64,000 nt of DNA from Aestuariivivens insulae (GTDB lineage Bacteria > Bacteroidota > Bacteroidia > Flavobacteriales > Flavobacteriaceae): positions 1 through 64,000 of the forward strand of contig NZ_JAKMCS010000016.1 in the NCBI RefSeq assembly GCF_022662195.1, written 5' to 3'. A program made the translations under genes and the position numbers. Positions 1-6,844 of the stretch are shown here, in pieces (the stretch's first letter is position 1; each line of letters starts with the position of its first letter). The notes below the pieces were generated by a model. The model saw only the letters and a list, made by a program, of their open reading frames with translations, did not search any database and was not told the origin of the DNA.

Positions 1-126
1 TCAACTCCACTGCCTTTTGTTTAAATTCTAAAGTGTAATGTTTGGGTTTACTTCTCATAATTGCTAAGTTAATAACTAGCAAGCATATTCTCTCATCTTT
101 ATGTCCAGTCTAATATAGGAAGTCCA
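1..126 (-). mobile_element. IS3-family element, left-edge fragment (OrfA N-terminus)
   Basis: On the minus strand an open frame starts with ATG at 58 and reads MRSKPKHYTLEFKQKAVEL to the window edge, which resembles the N-terminal helix-turn-helix of IS3-family OrfA transposases (typically K-x-T-x-E-F-K-x-x-A-V-x-L). The rest of the element lies outside the window. The outer end is probably near 126, where the minus strand starts TGGACTT (a TG...CA-type terminus); the MFS reading frame stops making sense at the same point. The exact terminus is inferred, because the other end and any target duplication cannot be seen. Confidence 0.6.
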
Positions 127-397
127 ATGCCCCAATTCCCATAACTATTAAACCAAGAGACATTCCTTTTTTGTAACCAATTTTATTTAAAATGTATGAA
201 GCTGGTAAAGCCATAAATACAAAGGAAATGTATGATGCCGATGCTACTAGGTAGGATTGCGCTTCAGTTAACTCATTAATAGTTTTCATAAAAGGAATTA
301 ATGCTCCATTAATCCAAGTAACAAATCCAAATATAAAAAACAAGGCTGCTATAATTGCTATAGCAACCTTATTAGTGCTCTTAGTACTTTCAATCAT
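127..397 (-). pseudogene. MFS transporter, N-terminal fragment cut by the IS element
   Basis: About 90 residues survive from the likely ATG at 397 (MIESTKSTNK...). They cover two or three membrane segments: a hydrophobic helix with the motif FFIFGFVTWINGALIPF, a second helix, and the short NKIGYKKG loop. This arrangement and the FGFVTWxNGxLIPF motif are typical of the FucP-like sugar:H+ symporter group of the major facilitator superfamily. The frame then runs into the IS3 end and stops at 110, so the remaining roughly 300 residues are missing. The fragment cannot be a working transporter; substrate is unknown. Confidence 0.65.
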
Positions 398-593
398 TTT
401 TAAAACTAAATAAAAAATTTGGATTAAAATAAATACCAATTTAATCCTAACAGAATTTGTTCGACCAATAACAATTCCGAAAAGGTGTTCGTGAAATATC
501 AGTATTATTCGAGAGTAACCTAAGCTTAAACTACCAACTCATTCACTTTTCTAATTTTATGGCTAGAATATCTATTTTCAAGTTTTGTTTTAC

Positions 594-755
594 TGAACTC
601 ATCTTGACTTTTTGTTTTTAACCGAAAATGAGTTGGAATTTAACCAGATGAGGCAGTTTTTGAAGCTCATAGCAGCGCTACGGACAAAAAAAGTAACGAA
701 ATATGGGTGAATTTCAGTCATTTTTTAGGAAATAGAAAAAGTCAAGATGAGTTCA
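594..755. repeat. 162-bp unit bounded by a perfect 20-bp inverted repeat
   Basis: TGAACTCATCTTGACTTTTT (594-613) reappears as its exact reverse complement at 736-755, enclosing 122 bp with no convincing coding frame. The rest of the gene-free stretch 440-1016 is AT-rich decayed DNA. A short non-coding unit with terminal inverted repeats resembles a MITE or a solo IS derivative; I do not recognise the family. Confidence 0.5.
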
Positions 756-1016
756 CTGTGTTAGAATATCCTAAAGACCTTCTTAAGGTTTATCTTTTAA
801 ATCTACACACAAATTTCATCTCAATAAGTCTGAAGATGACAATCGCTATTAAATTTCAATTGACACAGTTTATCGTTTTTCGGTTTCTGGAGTCTATTCT
901 ATAATCTTAAATAATTATTAAGGACAAGGGGTTCTTGTAATTATCCTTAACCAAACCACCATGAACTTCCAGTCCATAGATTTGGGCTGGTAACTCAAAG
1001 TAACCCCCAATGATAG

Positions 1017-1449
1017 TTACTCAATTGTGAAATTTCTGTTATTCCCATCGTTTGGTCTTCGATGACTCTTCAAATACTCATTGACAATCTCATCGGTCAT
1101 ATTAACGGTATCCAACAACCGCTTCCAATTCCAAAAAAACCTACCCTAATATTTCTATTTTAAACTCGGAAACTCCTGTTGGAGTTTTCTCGAACTTCTT
1201 CCTTTTTATTTCTTGACTAAATGATTTACACTTTGAAAAGGCCTAAACTCAAGATTCATGTGCACATGATCCCTTAAGAATTAGTCCCTTTATAACCTGC
1301 ACACCTTCATTATCATATGTTTGCGTTAACAGTGCGAGACGTAGAATCTGGATGTCTCCTTTTAATACATGATAACGAAATTTAATGTTCTAAACTACAT
1401 GAACCGTCATTCGAAATGTATTATGACCATTTGATCTTTGTTCTGCCAT
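1017..1449 (-). pseudogene. tnpA: Decayed IS200/IS605-family TnpA transposase
   Basis: Reading the minus strand from ATG at 1449 and allowing frame changes gives pieces in the correct order for an IS200-type Y1 transposase: HNTFRMTVHVV, then KFRYHVLKGDIQ, then DHVHMNLEFRP (the HUH metal-binding motif), HLVKK-KGRSSRKLQQEFP, GRFFWNWKRLLDTVNMTDEIVNEYLKSH (containing the probable catalytic Tyr) and a tail NDGNNRNFTIE before TAA. In-frame stops and at least two frameshifts make it a pseudogene. An imperfect hairpin (TTAAGGA...TCCTTAA) at about 918-950 could be the subterminal hairpin of the element. Transposition would need an enzyme supplied in trans. Confidence 0.8.
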
Positions 1450-1760
1450 AAAAAAAAGCTAAACCTTTTTAAAAGCTAAATCGAAATGCACTAAAGTACA
1501 TAGTTTTAACTATTTTTGAGACCAATAATCACAAAGTGGTGCTTAAAAAATTATCACTAGAGTTAAGTCCTATGAATACTAAAAAAATAAAACTCTAGAT
1601 AATCCCTCTTACTCCTGAACTTTATGGTTTTGAATTATAAACCAAAAAACATTAATAGTTAAACAAACTTATAGTTTTTGATATTGAACGTATTTTTAAT
1701 TAGTTCAACAAAAACAATAAAATGTTGTACCTAAACATTTCTTCAAGCTAATCTTAAACA

Positions 1761-1790
1761 AAAAAAGTCGAAGAGAAATCTTCGACTTTT
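1761..1790 (-). terminator. Terminator after the tRNA-Leu-like gene
   Basis: AAAGTCGAAGA-gaaa-TCTTCGACTTT forms an 11-bp stem; on the minus strand it is followed by a T-run. It sits directly downstream of the tRNA-Leu-like sequence. Related hairpins accompany the partial tRNA-Leu copies near 2348-2376 and 4272-4305, so the terminator travelled with the tRNA 3' end. Confidence 0.7.
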
Positions 1791-1792
1791 TG

Positions 1793-1874
1793 TACAGACG
1801 GGGAGACTCGAACTCCCACACCTCACGGCATTAGATCCTAAGTCTAACGTGTCTACCAATTCCACCACGCCTTC
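1793..1874 (-). tRNA. tRNA-Leu (anticodon TAG), possibly a hybrid attachment site
   Basis: The 82-nt minus-strand sequence folds as a class II tRNA: D-arm GTGGAATTGGTAGACACG, anticodon arm TTAGA-CTTAGGA-TCTAA (anticodon TAG), extra arm, and T-arm GGGAG-TTCGAGT-CTCCC. The acceptor stem pairs poorly: 5' GAAGGCG against 3' CGTCTGT has one A-G mismatch and two G-U pairs. That is what one expects if an integrative element replaced the 3' half of the original gene. It may still function, but could also be a scar. The gene-free stretch 1450-1792 upstream of it carries AT-rich sequence related to the 2225-2330 and 4155-4255 repeats. Confidence 0.65.
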
Positions 1875-1903
1875 ATTTCAAAACTTTAACACTAATAAAT
1901 AGG

Positions 1904-1932
1904 TTAAATCCTAAGTCTAGCGCGTTTCTTGG
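1904..1932 (-). repeat. Anticodon-arm fragment of tRNA-Leu
   Basis: On the minus strand this reads CGCTAGACTTAGGATTTAA, matching the anticodon arm of the tRNA-Leu(TAG) sequence at 1793-1874 over about 18 bases. Nothing tRNA-like flanks it, so it is a short relic, probably another attachment-site scar. Confidence 0.4.
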
Positions 1933-2077
1933 ATTTTTTCATTTAAAGAATTTTGATTTCATCAAAATCAAAAGGATTAATTCTAATCTTAAAAAGTGTA
2001 ATAAAATTTTGCGTTGTATATCAAATGAAATCAAACTATATCAAATACTATTTAAGGGAATAAAAACAGTATTATTC

Positions 2078-2095
2078 TGTACCTATTCTGTACCC
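2078..2095 (+). repeat. 11-bp-phased TGTACCT direct repeat (candidate integrase arm site)
   Basis: TGTACCT at 2078 is followed 11 bp later by TGTACCC at 2089. The same phased pair recurs at 2302/2313 and, degenerate, at 4231/4242. Pairs of short direct repeats one helical turn apart beside an attachment core are typical of arm-type sites for tyrosine recombinases; the role here is inferred. Confidence 0.35.
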
Positions 2096-2108
2096 ATCAA
2101 AATAAAAA

Positions 2109-2133
2109 AGCCTTTCAATTTCTTGAAAGGCTT
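2109..2133 (-). terminator. Terminator downstream of tRNA-Met 3' remnant
   Basis: AAGCCTTTCAA-ttc-TTGAAAGGCTT gives an 11-bp stem, followed on the minus strand by a run of T. It lies just after the tRNA-Met 3' half at 2142-2187, as a native tRNA terminator would. Confidence 0.6.
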
Positions 2134-2141
2134 GATTTTCC

Positions 2142-2187
2142 TAGTAGCGGGAACTGGACTCGAACCAGTGACCTTCGGGTTATGAGA
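2142..2187 (-). repeat. 3' half of tRNA-Met (CAT), attachment-site remnant
   Basis: The minus strand reads from the anticodon loop CTCATAA through the variable loop, T-arm ACTGG-TTCGAGT-CCAGT and acceptor strand TCCCGCTA, i.e. the last ~45 nt of an elongator tRNA-Met. No 5' half is present, so it cannot be a tRNA gene. Only-3'-half copies are the usual product of tRNA-targeted integration. A second, more diverged copy is at 4063-4107. Confidence 0.65.
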
Positions 2188-2301
2188 TTGTATCTTAAAT
2201 AAACTAAAAATTATTGATAGTAGAGTAAAATAATAGTTTTTGATGTCAAATATATTTAAAACTAATTATTCTAAATGAAGTCAATAAAAACGGTGAAATA
2301 C

Positions 2302-2319
2302 TGTACCTAAGTTGTACCT
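2302..2319 (+). repeat. 11-bp-phased TGTACCT direct repeat (candidate integrase arm site)
   Basis: TGTACCT at 2302 and again at 2313, 11 bp apart, between the tRNA-Met and tRNA-Leu remnants of the first module. See the related pairs at 2078/2089 and 4231/4242. Confidence 0.35.
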
Positions 2320-2377
2320 GAGTAAAAAACACTGCCTTTGTCAACGAAAAAAAGCCCAAGAAAAACTTCCGCTTTTG

Positions 2378-2448
2378 TACAGGTAGGGAGACTCGAACTC
2401 CCACACATTGCGGCATTAGATCCTAAGTCTAACGTGTCTACCAATTCC
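2378..2448 (-). repeat. tRNA-Leu copy lacking the 5' acceptor strand (attachment-site remnant)
   Basis: From GGAATTGGTAGACACG through the TAG anticodon arm, extra arm and T-arm to 3' acceptor TACCTGT-A, this matches the 1793-1874 tRNA-Leu. The sequence 5' of GGAATTGG is unrelated, so the acceptor stem cannot form. It lies 29 bp beyond the stop of the first integrase, the expected place for an att site. The 1875-2477 interval otherwise holds only repeats and AT-rich DNA. Confidence 0.6.
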
Positions 2449-2477
2449 TTTAGATCCAAATCTATTGATTTTTAAAT

Positions 2478-3699
2478 TCATTCCAGAATCAATTTCAATT
2501 TTTCCATATCCTGACTCACTTTTTTTTCCACTACTCTAGCGTAGATTTGGGTAGTTGCTAATTTTGTGTGTCCTAAAAGTTTTGAAACGGTTTCTATGGG
2601 CACACCATTAGTTAAAGTTACGGTGGTCGCGAAGGTGTGACGCGCCATATGAAAAGTAAGGTTCTTCTTAATACCACAATGGTCTGCTATTTCCTTTAAA
2701 TAACTATTCAATTTTTGATTGGACAATTTAGGTAGAAGGTTGTCACTAATAGAAGTTCTAATATCATTTTTATACTTATCAATTAAGATACTAGCCTTAG
2801 GAAGTAAAGGTATTTTAAAAGGCGTCCCTGTCTTGGTCCGCTTCCCCGATATCCAAGGATGACCATCTATTCCCTTTACTATATTAACGGTTGTCAATCT
2901 AACAATATCACTATAAGAAATACCCGTATAACAACTAAAAACAAATAAATCTTTAACCACCATCAGACGCTCAATCTTAGAAGATAAATTCTCAATACTT
3001 TGTAATTCATCGCCAGTAAGAAATTCGCGTTCTTTCTTTTCAATCTTAATTTTAAAATTAACAAATGGATCTCTATGAATCCATTCCATCTGATAGGCAA
3101 GAGTGACCATTCTACGTAATCGCTTAATATGCTTCATGGCCGTATTATTTCCAATTTCGGATTGCCCACGCTTTGGAATAATAAGAGCGCAGAAAATCTT
3201 CAAAACCTATTACAAAACTGTAATCAAGTTCGCAGAGAAGCATATCAGTAACATTATATTCCTTTAAAATAAACTCGACCATATACCTTTGACTGGTCTT
3301 GTATTGACCCATAGTATTTTTATGCAGCTTGTGTTGCATCTTTTCATTATGATAGTCAATAAGATTTTGAAAAGAATAGCGCCTTCTGTCCTCACCTAGA
3401 TATTTAGCTTTTATCATTTGGGAAGTAAATGGCTTTTCTTTCTTCCTAAAATCTTCGTAAATCCGATAAATTTTTGATTGTACCTCGTTCAAATAGATAT
3501 TTAGAGTACGTGAATCCTTATCTGTTCCATTTGCTCTCTGGAGTTTTTCATCCCAAGTACTAATATTAATTTTCTTTTTAAGGCTTATGTTGACACGTTT
3601 ACCATTTAAGGTAATACGCAAATAGATATTTACTTGATTTTTTATAACGCGTTTACTGTATACCCAAAACAGTACTGAAAATGTTGTTGAAGTTCTCAT
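2478..3699 (-). pseudogene. Tyrosine recombinase/integrase, frameshifted
   Basis: Two overlapping frames together make one phage-type integrase homologous to the intact one at 4424-5689. The first (from ATG 3699, MRTSTTFSVLFWV) carries the arm-binding domain (RITLNGKRVNISLKK) and the SAM-like core-binding domain as far as YSFVIGFEDFLR. The second carries the rest of that domain and the catalytic domain: TG-SYSD region, HMARHTFATT (HxxR), LGHTKLATTQIYARV with the nucleophilic Tyr. The frame changes around 3180-3200, between FEDFLR and GNNTAMKH. Catalytic residues are intact apart from the break, so it is recently inactivated, or less likely read by frameshifting. A CGAAAGTCAAAT motif at 3735-3746, just upstream, is shared with the second integrase. 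Confidence 0.8.
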
Positions 3700-3734
3700 A
3701 GTTGTCGTCTTTAAACGGTTAAACATTATTTAGA

Positions 3735-3746
3735 CGAAAGTCAAAT
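3735..3746 (+). repeat. CGAAAGTCAAAT motif upstream of the broken integrase
   Basis: The same 12-mer occurs twice upstream of the intact integrase (5725 and 5742). Conservation just upstream of both start codons suggests a promoter or operator element carried with the integrase; function not established. Confidence 0.35.
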
Positions 3747-3869
3747 CAACTATAATTATAGCAAGTTACATTATTCTGTCAACATATTTGTAACAAAGAA
3801 GATATGTTGACGATTTGTGACCTTTTAAATGCAAATCATATCAATTTATATGATTACCCTAAAAACATA

Positions 3870-3901
3870 AAACCTTGTAAATCATAGGATTTACAAGGTT
3901 T
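3870..3901. terminator. Hairpin, probable terminator
   Basis: AAACCTTGTAAATC-atag-GATTTACAAGGTTT is a perfect 14-bp stem with a 4-nt loop, with T-rich sequence on either side. It directly follows, on the minus strand, the tRNA 3' fragment at 3923-3950 and may have been its terminator. Confidence 0.5.
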
Positions 3902-3922
3902 TGAGGGATTTTGATTTCCCAT

Positions 3923-3950
3923 TTCGCGGTCTGGACGGGACTCGAACCGA
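3923..3950 (-). repeat. 3' end of an unidentified tRNA, attachment-site remnant
   Basis: The minus strand reads GGTTCGAGTCCCGTCCAGACCGC, i.e. a T-loop TTCGAGT, the 3' side of the T-stem and a complete 3' acceptor strand. The 5' side of the T-stem does not pair beyond two bases, so homology to a tRNA stops at the T-arm. It appears to be a third tRNA target type in the same accretion zone; which tRNA it came from I cannot say. Confidence 0.4.
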
Positions 3951-3971
3951 TTATAGTCCACAAAATCATAA

Positions 3972-4061
3972 TCAATTTTTGAAAATAAATGGAACAAAAA
4001 ACAATGAGACACCAGCAAGCACCATTGAACCTAAATAAGTATAATGTAGTCCAGTTTCGTT
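3972..4061 (-). pseudogene. C-terminal scrap of a membrane protein
   Basis: The minus strand between the two tRNA remnants can be read as NETGLHYTYLGSMVLAGVSL followed by FFVPFIFKN and a TGA stop: one strongly hydrophobic helix with a natural-looking C-terminus. It has no start and is bounded by att-like scars on both sides, suggesting the tail of a transporter gene left by excision or rearrangement. The family is not recognisable from this length. The rest of 3727-4423 is tRNA scars and AT-rich repeat. Confidence 0.25.
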
Positions 4062-4062
4062 C

Positions 4063-4107
4063 AGTAGCGGAAACTAGACTCGAACCAGTTACCTTCGGGT
4101 TATGAGA
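4063..4107 (-). repeat. 3' half of tRNA-Met, second diverged copy
   Basis: Same extent as 2142-2187 (anticodon loop CTCATAA to acceptor CCGCTA), with several substitutions, e.g. in the T-stem. Followed by AT-rich DNA homologous to 2188-2330 and then by a tRNA-Leu remnant, so the tRNA-Met/tRNA-Leu/integrase module is present twice in direct orientation. Confidence 0.6.
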
Positions 4108-4230
4108 TTCAAAATATTCAATTAATTATAAACAAAAAAATATCAATAGCAGAACAAGGTAATAGTTTTTGATATTAAATATATTTAAAACTCATGATTT
4201 TAAATTAAGTCAGCGAAAATAACAAAATGT

Positions 4231-4248
4231 TTTACCTATGTTGTACCT
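4231..4248 (+). repeat. 11-bp-phased TTACCT/GTACCT direct repeat
   Basis: Degenerate counterpart of the TGTACCT pair at 2302/2313, at the matching position of the second module. Candidate integrase arm site by position and spacing only. Confidence 0.3.
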
Positions 4249-4306
4249 GTATGAATATTGTTAACGATTTTAAACAAAAAAGCCGAAGATTCATCTTTGA
4301 CTTTTG

Positions 4307-4375
4307 TAGAGGTGGGGAGACTCGAACTTCCACACATTGCTGGATTAGATCCTAAATCTAACGTGTCTTCCAATT
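4307..4375 (-). repeat. tRNA-Leu copy, degenerate attachment-site remnant
   Basis: Retains the TAG anticodon arm (TTAGA-TTTAGGA-TCTAA), extra arm and 3' acceptor CACCTCT-A of tRNA-Leu, but lacks the 5' acceptor strand and has a mismatched T-stem (GGAAG against CTCCC). It is the most diverged copy, so probably the oldest scar or the one least constrained. The intact integrase starts about 50 bp further on. Confidence 0.55.
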
Positions 4376-4423
4376 AAACTAAGCTAGCATTTAAAAAATT
4401 TTAGATTTTTTCTTGACTAATCC

Positions 4424-5689
4424 CTAATGTAAATTAACATTAGCTATAGTTTTACCTACACTTTTGTTTATGTTATAGCTTAATATCTTCCTTAATGATT
4501 TCATATCAACACTCACTTTCTCTTCGATGACCCTAGCATAAACTTGTGTCGTTGACAATTTGGAATGCCCCAATAGTTTTGATACCGTTTCTATGGGGAC
4601 ACCATTAGAGAGGGTCACTGTGGTAGCAAAAGTATGCCTTGCAGAGTGAAACGTGATATTCTTATTTATTTCAAATATTGCTGTTATTTCTTTTAAGTAG
4701 ATATTTGTTTTTTGGTTGCTAAATACAGGCAATAATTTCGCGTTGCCATGAGCGTTATTATCATATTTTTTGATAATATCCAGTGCTTTATCCAATAGTG
4801 GTATTTTAATGGGCTGTTCCGTTTTTTCTCGTTGGGTGAATATCCAATAATAACCATCAATGCCTCTAACGATATTATTATCTGTTAGGGATTTAACATC
4901 AGTATACGAAAGTCCCGTATAACATGAAAACACAAAAACATCCCTTGTATTTTTATGGTACTCAGCTTTTAATTCACCTTGTTCAAATATCTGAAGTTCC
5001 GATTCTGACAAATAATCCCGTTGGTGTTTTGTGAATTTAAGCTTAAAACGTACAAAAGGGTCTTTTTCTATCCATTCCAATTGAAGTGCCAAATTCATCA
5101 GTTTCTTTAGGCGTTCCAAATGTTTCATAACGCCATTGTTGTTCAGTGGTTGCCCCTTGTTGATTGAAGGACCTTTTCGCAGGTATTGTTCAAAATCAAT
5201 GATAAAGCTATAGGATAGCTGTTTTAAATATTTATCGGTGGACTTTATTTTAGCCTTTAAAAACCTTTTTAAGTATCGCTCAGTGGTATAATAGTTCTTT
5301 AAGGTTCCGGACTTTAAAACGGTTTTCATGGTCGTGTTATGGTAATCCACGAGTTCCATTAAAGTTTTTTCTTGTTCATCCTCTCCCAAATACCTAGCCT
5401 TTATAGCTTGTGAGGTTATGAGCTTGAATTCAGAAAGTAATTGTTTATGACATGCCAAGAGCTCAGAGTATACCTGGTCTAAATAGGCATTCAAGGCTGG
5501 GGCGTTTGGGGTTCTTGGTCTGGGGCGTTTGGTTTTTGAGTCCCAAGAGCTAACCGATTGGTAACGTTTTAAGCTGATTTCTGCACGTTTTCCGTTGACC
5601 GTGATACGGGCATAAACGGGTGCCATACCGTTCTTTTTTTTAGCTGTGTTCAACCAAAAATGGATACTAAAAGTTTTTGAAGTTTTCAT
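4424..5689 (-). CDS. Tyrosine recombinase/integrase
   Basis: A site-specific recombinase of the phage-integrase family, about 421 residues from the chosen ATG at 5689 (MKTSKTFSIHFWLN); the longer frame to 5821 adds residues with no counterpart in the homologue at 2478-3699. Order of domains: Bacteroidota-type arm-binding domain (YARITVNGKRAEISLKR), SAM-like core-binding domain in the middle, catalytic domain with CYTGLSYTD, HSARHTFATT (HxxR) and LGHSKLSTTQVYARVIEEK, whose Tyr is the nucleophile. It probably drove integration of an element into the adjacent tRNA-Leu or tRNA-Met gene. No cargo, excisionase or relaxase gene is left beside it, so the element itself is gone or split. Confidence 0.88.
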   Translation of the reverse strand: MKTSKTFSIHFWLNTAKKKNGMAPVYARITVNGKRAEISLKRYQSVSSWDSKTKRPRPRTPNAPALNAYLDQVYSELLACHKQLLSEFKLITSQAIKARYLGEDEQEKTLMELVDYHNTTMKTVLKSGTLKNYYTTERYLKRFLKAKIKSTDKYLKQLSYSFIIDFEQYLRKGPSINKGQPLNNNGVMKHLERLKKLMNLALQLEWIEKDPFVRFKLKFTKHQRDYLSESELQIFEQGELKAEYHKNTRDVFVFSCYTGLSYTDVKSLTDNNIVRGIDGYYWIFTQREKTEQPIKIPLLDKALDIIKKYDNNAHGNAKLLPVFSNQKTNIYLKEITAIFEINKNITFHSARHTFATTVTLSNGVPIETVSKLLGHSKLSTTQVYARVIEEKVSVDMKSLRKILSYNINKSVGKTIANVNLH

Positions 5690-5724
5690 GTACTCTCGCA
5701 TTAAGTGAATATTCGATTTGTTTA

Positions 5725-5753
5725 CGAAAGTCAAATCGTTGCGAAAGTCAAAT
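5725..5753 (+). repeat. Tandem CGAAAGTCAAAT motif upstream of the integrase
   Basis: CGAAAGTCAAAT at 5725 and 5742, 17 bp apart, 36-64 bp upstream of the integrase start. A single copy is at the equivalent place before the broken integrase. Likely a regulatory site or part of the attachment region. Confidence 0.4.
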
Positions 5754-5794
5754 GCTAATGGACTACCAATGTAATGAAAAATTTGGTAATTTTT

Positions 5795-5815
5795 TAGGTA
5801 ACCGAATAGGTAACC
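5795..5815 (+). repeat. 12-bp-phased TAGGTAACC direct repeat
   Basis: TAGGTAACC at 5795 and 5807. The spacing and position beside the integrase resemble the TGTACCT pairs further left; it could be the arm-type site of the opposite end. Nothing else is visible between here and the tRNA-Pro gene. Confidence 0.3.
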
Positions 5816-5917
5816 TGCCAATTGATATTAAAGCTAACCTTTTGGTTTCAAAAAATATGAAATTCGTTGATCTCCATAAGATTAGCTGTATTTTGATATC
5901 ATTTGATACCTTAAAAG

Positions 5918-5992
5918 TCGGGGTGGCAGGATTCGAACCTGCGACCTCCTGCTCCCAAAGCAGGCGCGATGACCGGGCTACGCTACACCCCG
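5918..5992 (-). tRNA. tRNA-Pro (anticodon TGG)
   Basis: 75 nt with a fully paired acceptor stem (CGGGGTG/CACCCCG, discriminator A), D-arm, anticodon arm CCTGC-TTTGGGA-GCAGG (TGG, proline) and T-arm GCAGG-TTCGAAT-CCTGC. CCA is not encoded. It is the first clearly intact tRNA right of the integrase array. Confidence 0.93.
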
Positions 5993-6009
5993 AAAAATGT
6001 AACTTCGTT

Positions 6010-6045
6010 GTGTAGTTTACCCCGAGCGAAGTCGAGGGGCTACAC
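6010..6045. repeat. Palindromic repeat around GAGCGAAGTCGA
   Basis: GTGTAG-ttta-CCCC and GGGG-CTACAC bracket GAGCGAAGTCGA. Immediately after it, CTACACCCCGAAAA repeats the 5' end of the neighbouring tRNA-Pro gene. The core belongs to the TGAGCGCAGTCGAAG palindromic repeat family seen at six other places in the window. Confidence 0.5.
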
Positions 6046-6203
6046 CCCGAAAATTGAGACTGCAAATATAGAACTTTTATTCCAATCCAAAAGAGATTTA
6101 TTCTATTTTTAAATAGAAAACTATTCGCTCTCATTAATACTATTAAAAAGCTTAGGTTCAAGTAAAAAATTGGTTTCATTTTATAAAACCTAAGAAATAA
6201 TAG

Positions 6204-6211
6204 TAAATTTG
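6204..6211 (+). promoter_or_regulatory. Candidate -7 element for the udk operon
   Basis: TAAATTTG fits the Bacteroidota TAnnTTTG consensus and lies 28 bp before the udk ATG. No clear -33 TTTG is present at ideal spacing. Confidence 0.4.
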
Positions 6212-6238
6212 TTTTTGACTAAATCAAATTAAATTTTC

Positions 6239-6844
6239 ATGCTTATAATAGGAATTGCCGGAGGTACTGGATGTGGCAAGACTACCGTTGTGAACCAAAT
6301 ACTAAATGAACTCCCCGAGGGCGAAGTTGGTATCATTTCACAGGATTCTTATTATAAAGACACATCCCATCTTAGTTATGATGAGCGTGTTGAGATTAAT
6401 TTCGACCACCCAAGATCTATCGATTTTAATCTATTGGTAGAACATTTAAAAGATTTAAAAAATAATATTCCTGTACAGCAACCAGTATATTCCTTTGTAA
6501 AACACAATAGAACAGGAGACACCATTTTAACCCAGCCCAGAAAAGTAATGATTGTCGAGGGAATTTTAATTTTAACCAATCCCGAATTAAGAGACATGTT
6601 CGATATTAAAATATTTGTCCATGCCGACACGGATGAACGCTTAATTAGACGTCTAAAACGTGATATTACAGAACGTGGAAGGGATTTAAACGAAGTACTT
6701 ATACGCTATCAAACTACCTTAAAGCCAATGCACGACCAGTTTATAGAACCCATGAAAGAGTATGCAGATATCATTATACCCAATAATAAGTACAACACCG
6801 TAGCTATAAATATCGTTAAAACCATTATAAACAACAGACTATAA
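6239..6844 (+). CDS. udk: Uridine kinase
   Basis: Phosphorylates uridine and cytidine to UMP/CMP in pyrimidine salvage, in the cytoplasm. The protein opens directly with a Walker A loop (GGTGCGKT, residues 8-15), followed by SQDSYYKD, the FDHPRSIDF segment that contacts the nucleoside, and the RRLKRDITERGRD lid region typical of the uridine kinase family. 201 residues is the usual length. First gene of an operon; its stop codon abuts the start of the next gene. Confidence 0.93.
   Translation: MLIIGIAGGTGCGKTTVVNQILNELPEGEVGIISQDSYYKDTSHLSYDERVEINFDHPRSIDFNLLVEHLKDLKNNIPVQQPVYSFVKHNRTGDTILTQPRKVMIVEGILILTNPELRDMFDIKIFVHADTDERLIRRLKRDITERGRDLNEVLIRYQTTLKPMHDQFIEPMKEYADIIIPNNKYNTVAINIVKTIINNRL

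Noticed and set aside
707-904. Open frame of 65 codons near the left end.
   Set aside because: It starts inside the inverted-repeat unit and has no recognisable domain; likely spurious.
5763-6179. Long open frame on the minus strand across the tRNA-Pro gene.
   Set aside because: It overlaps an intact tRNA and its protein reads like translated tRNA and repeat DNA.
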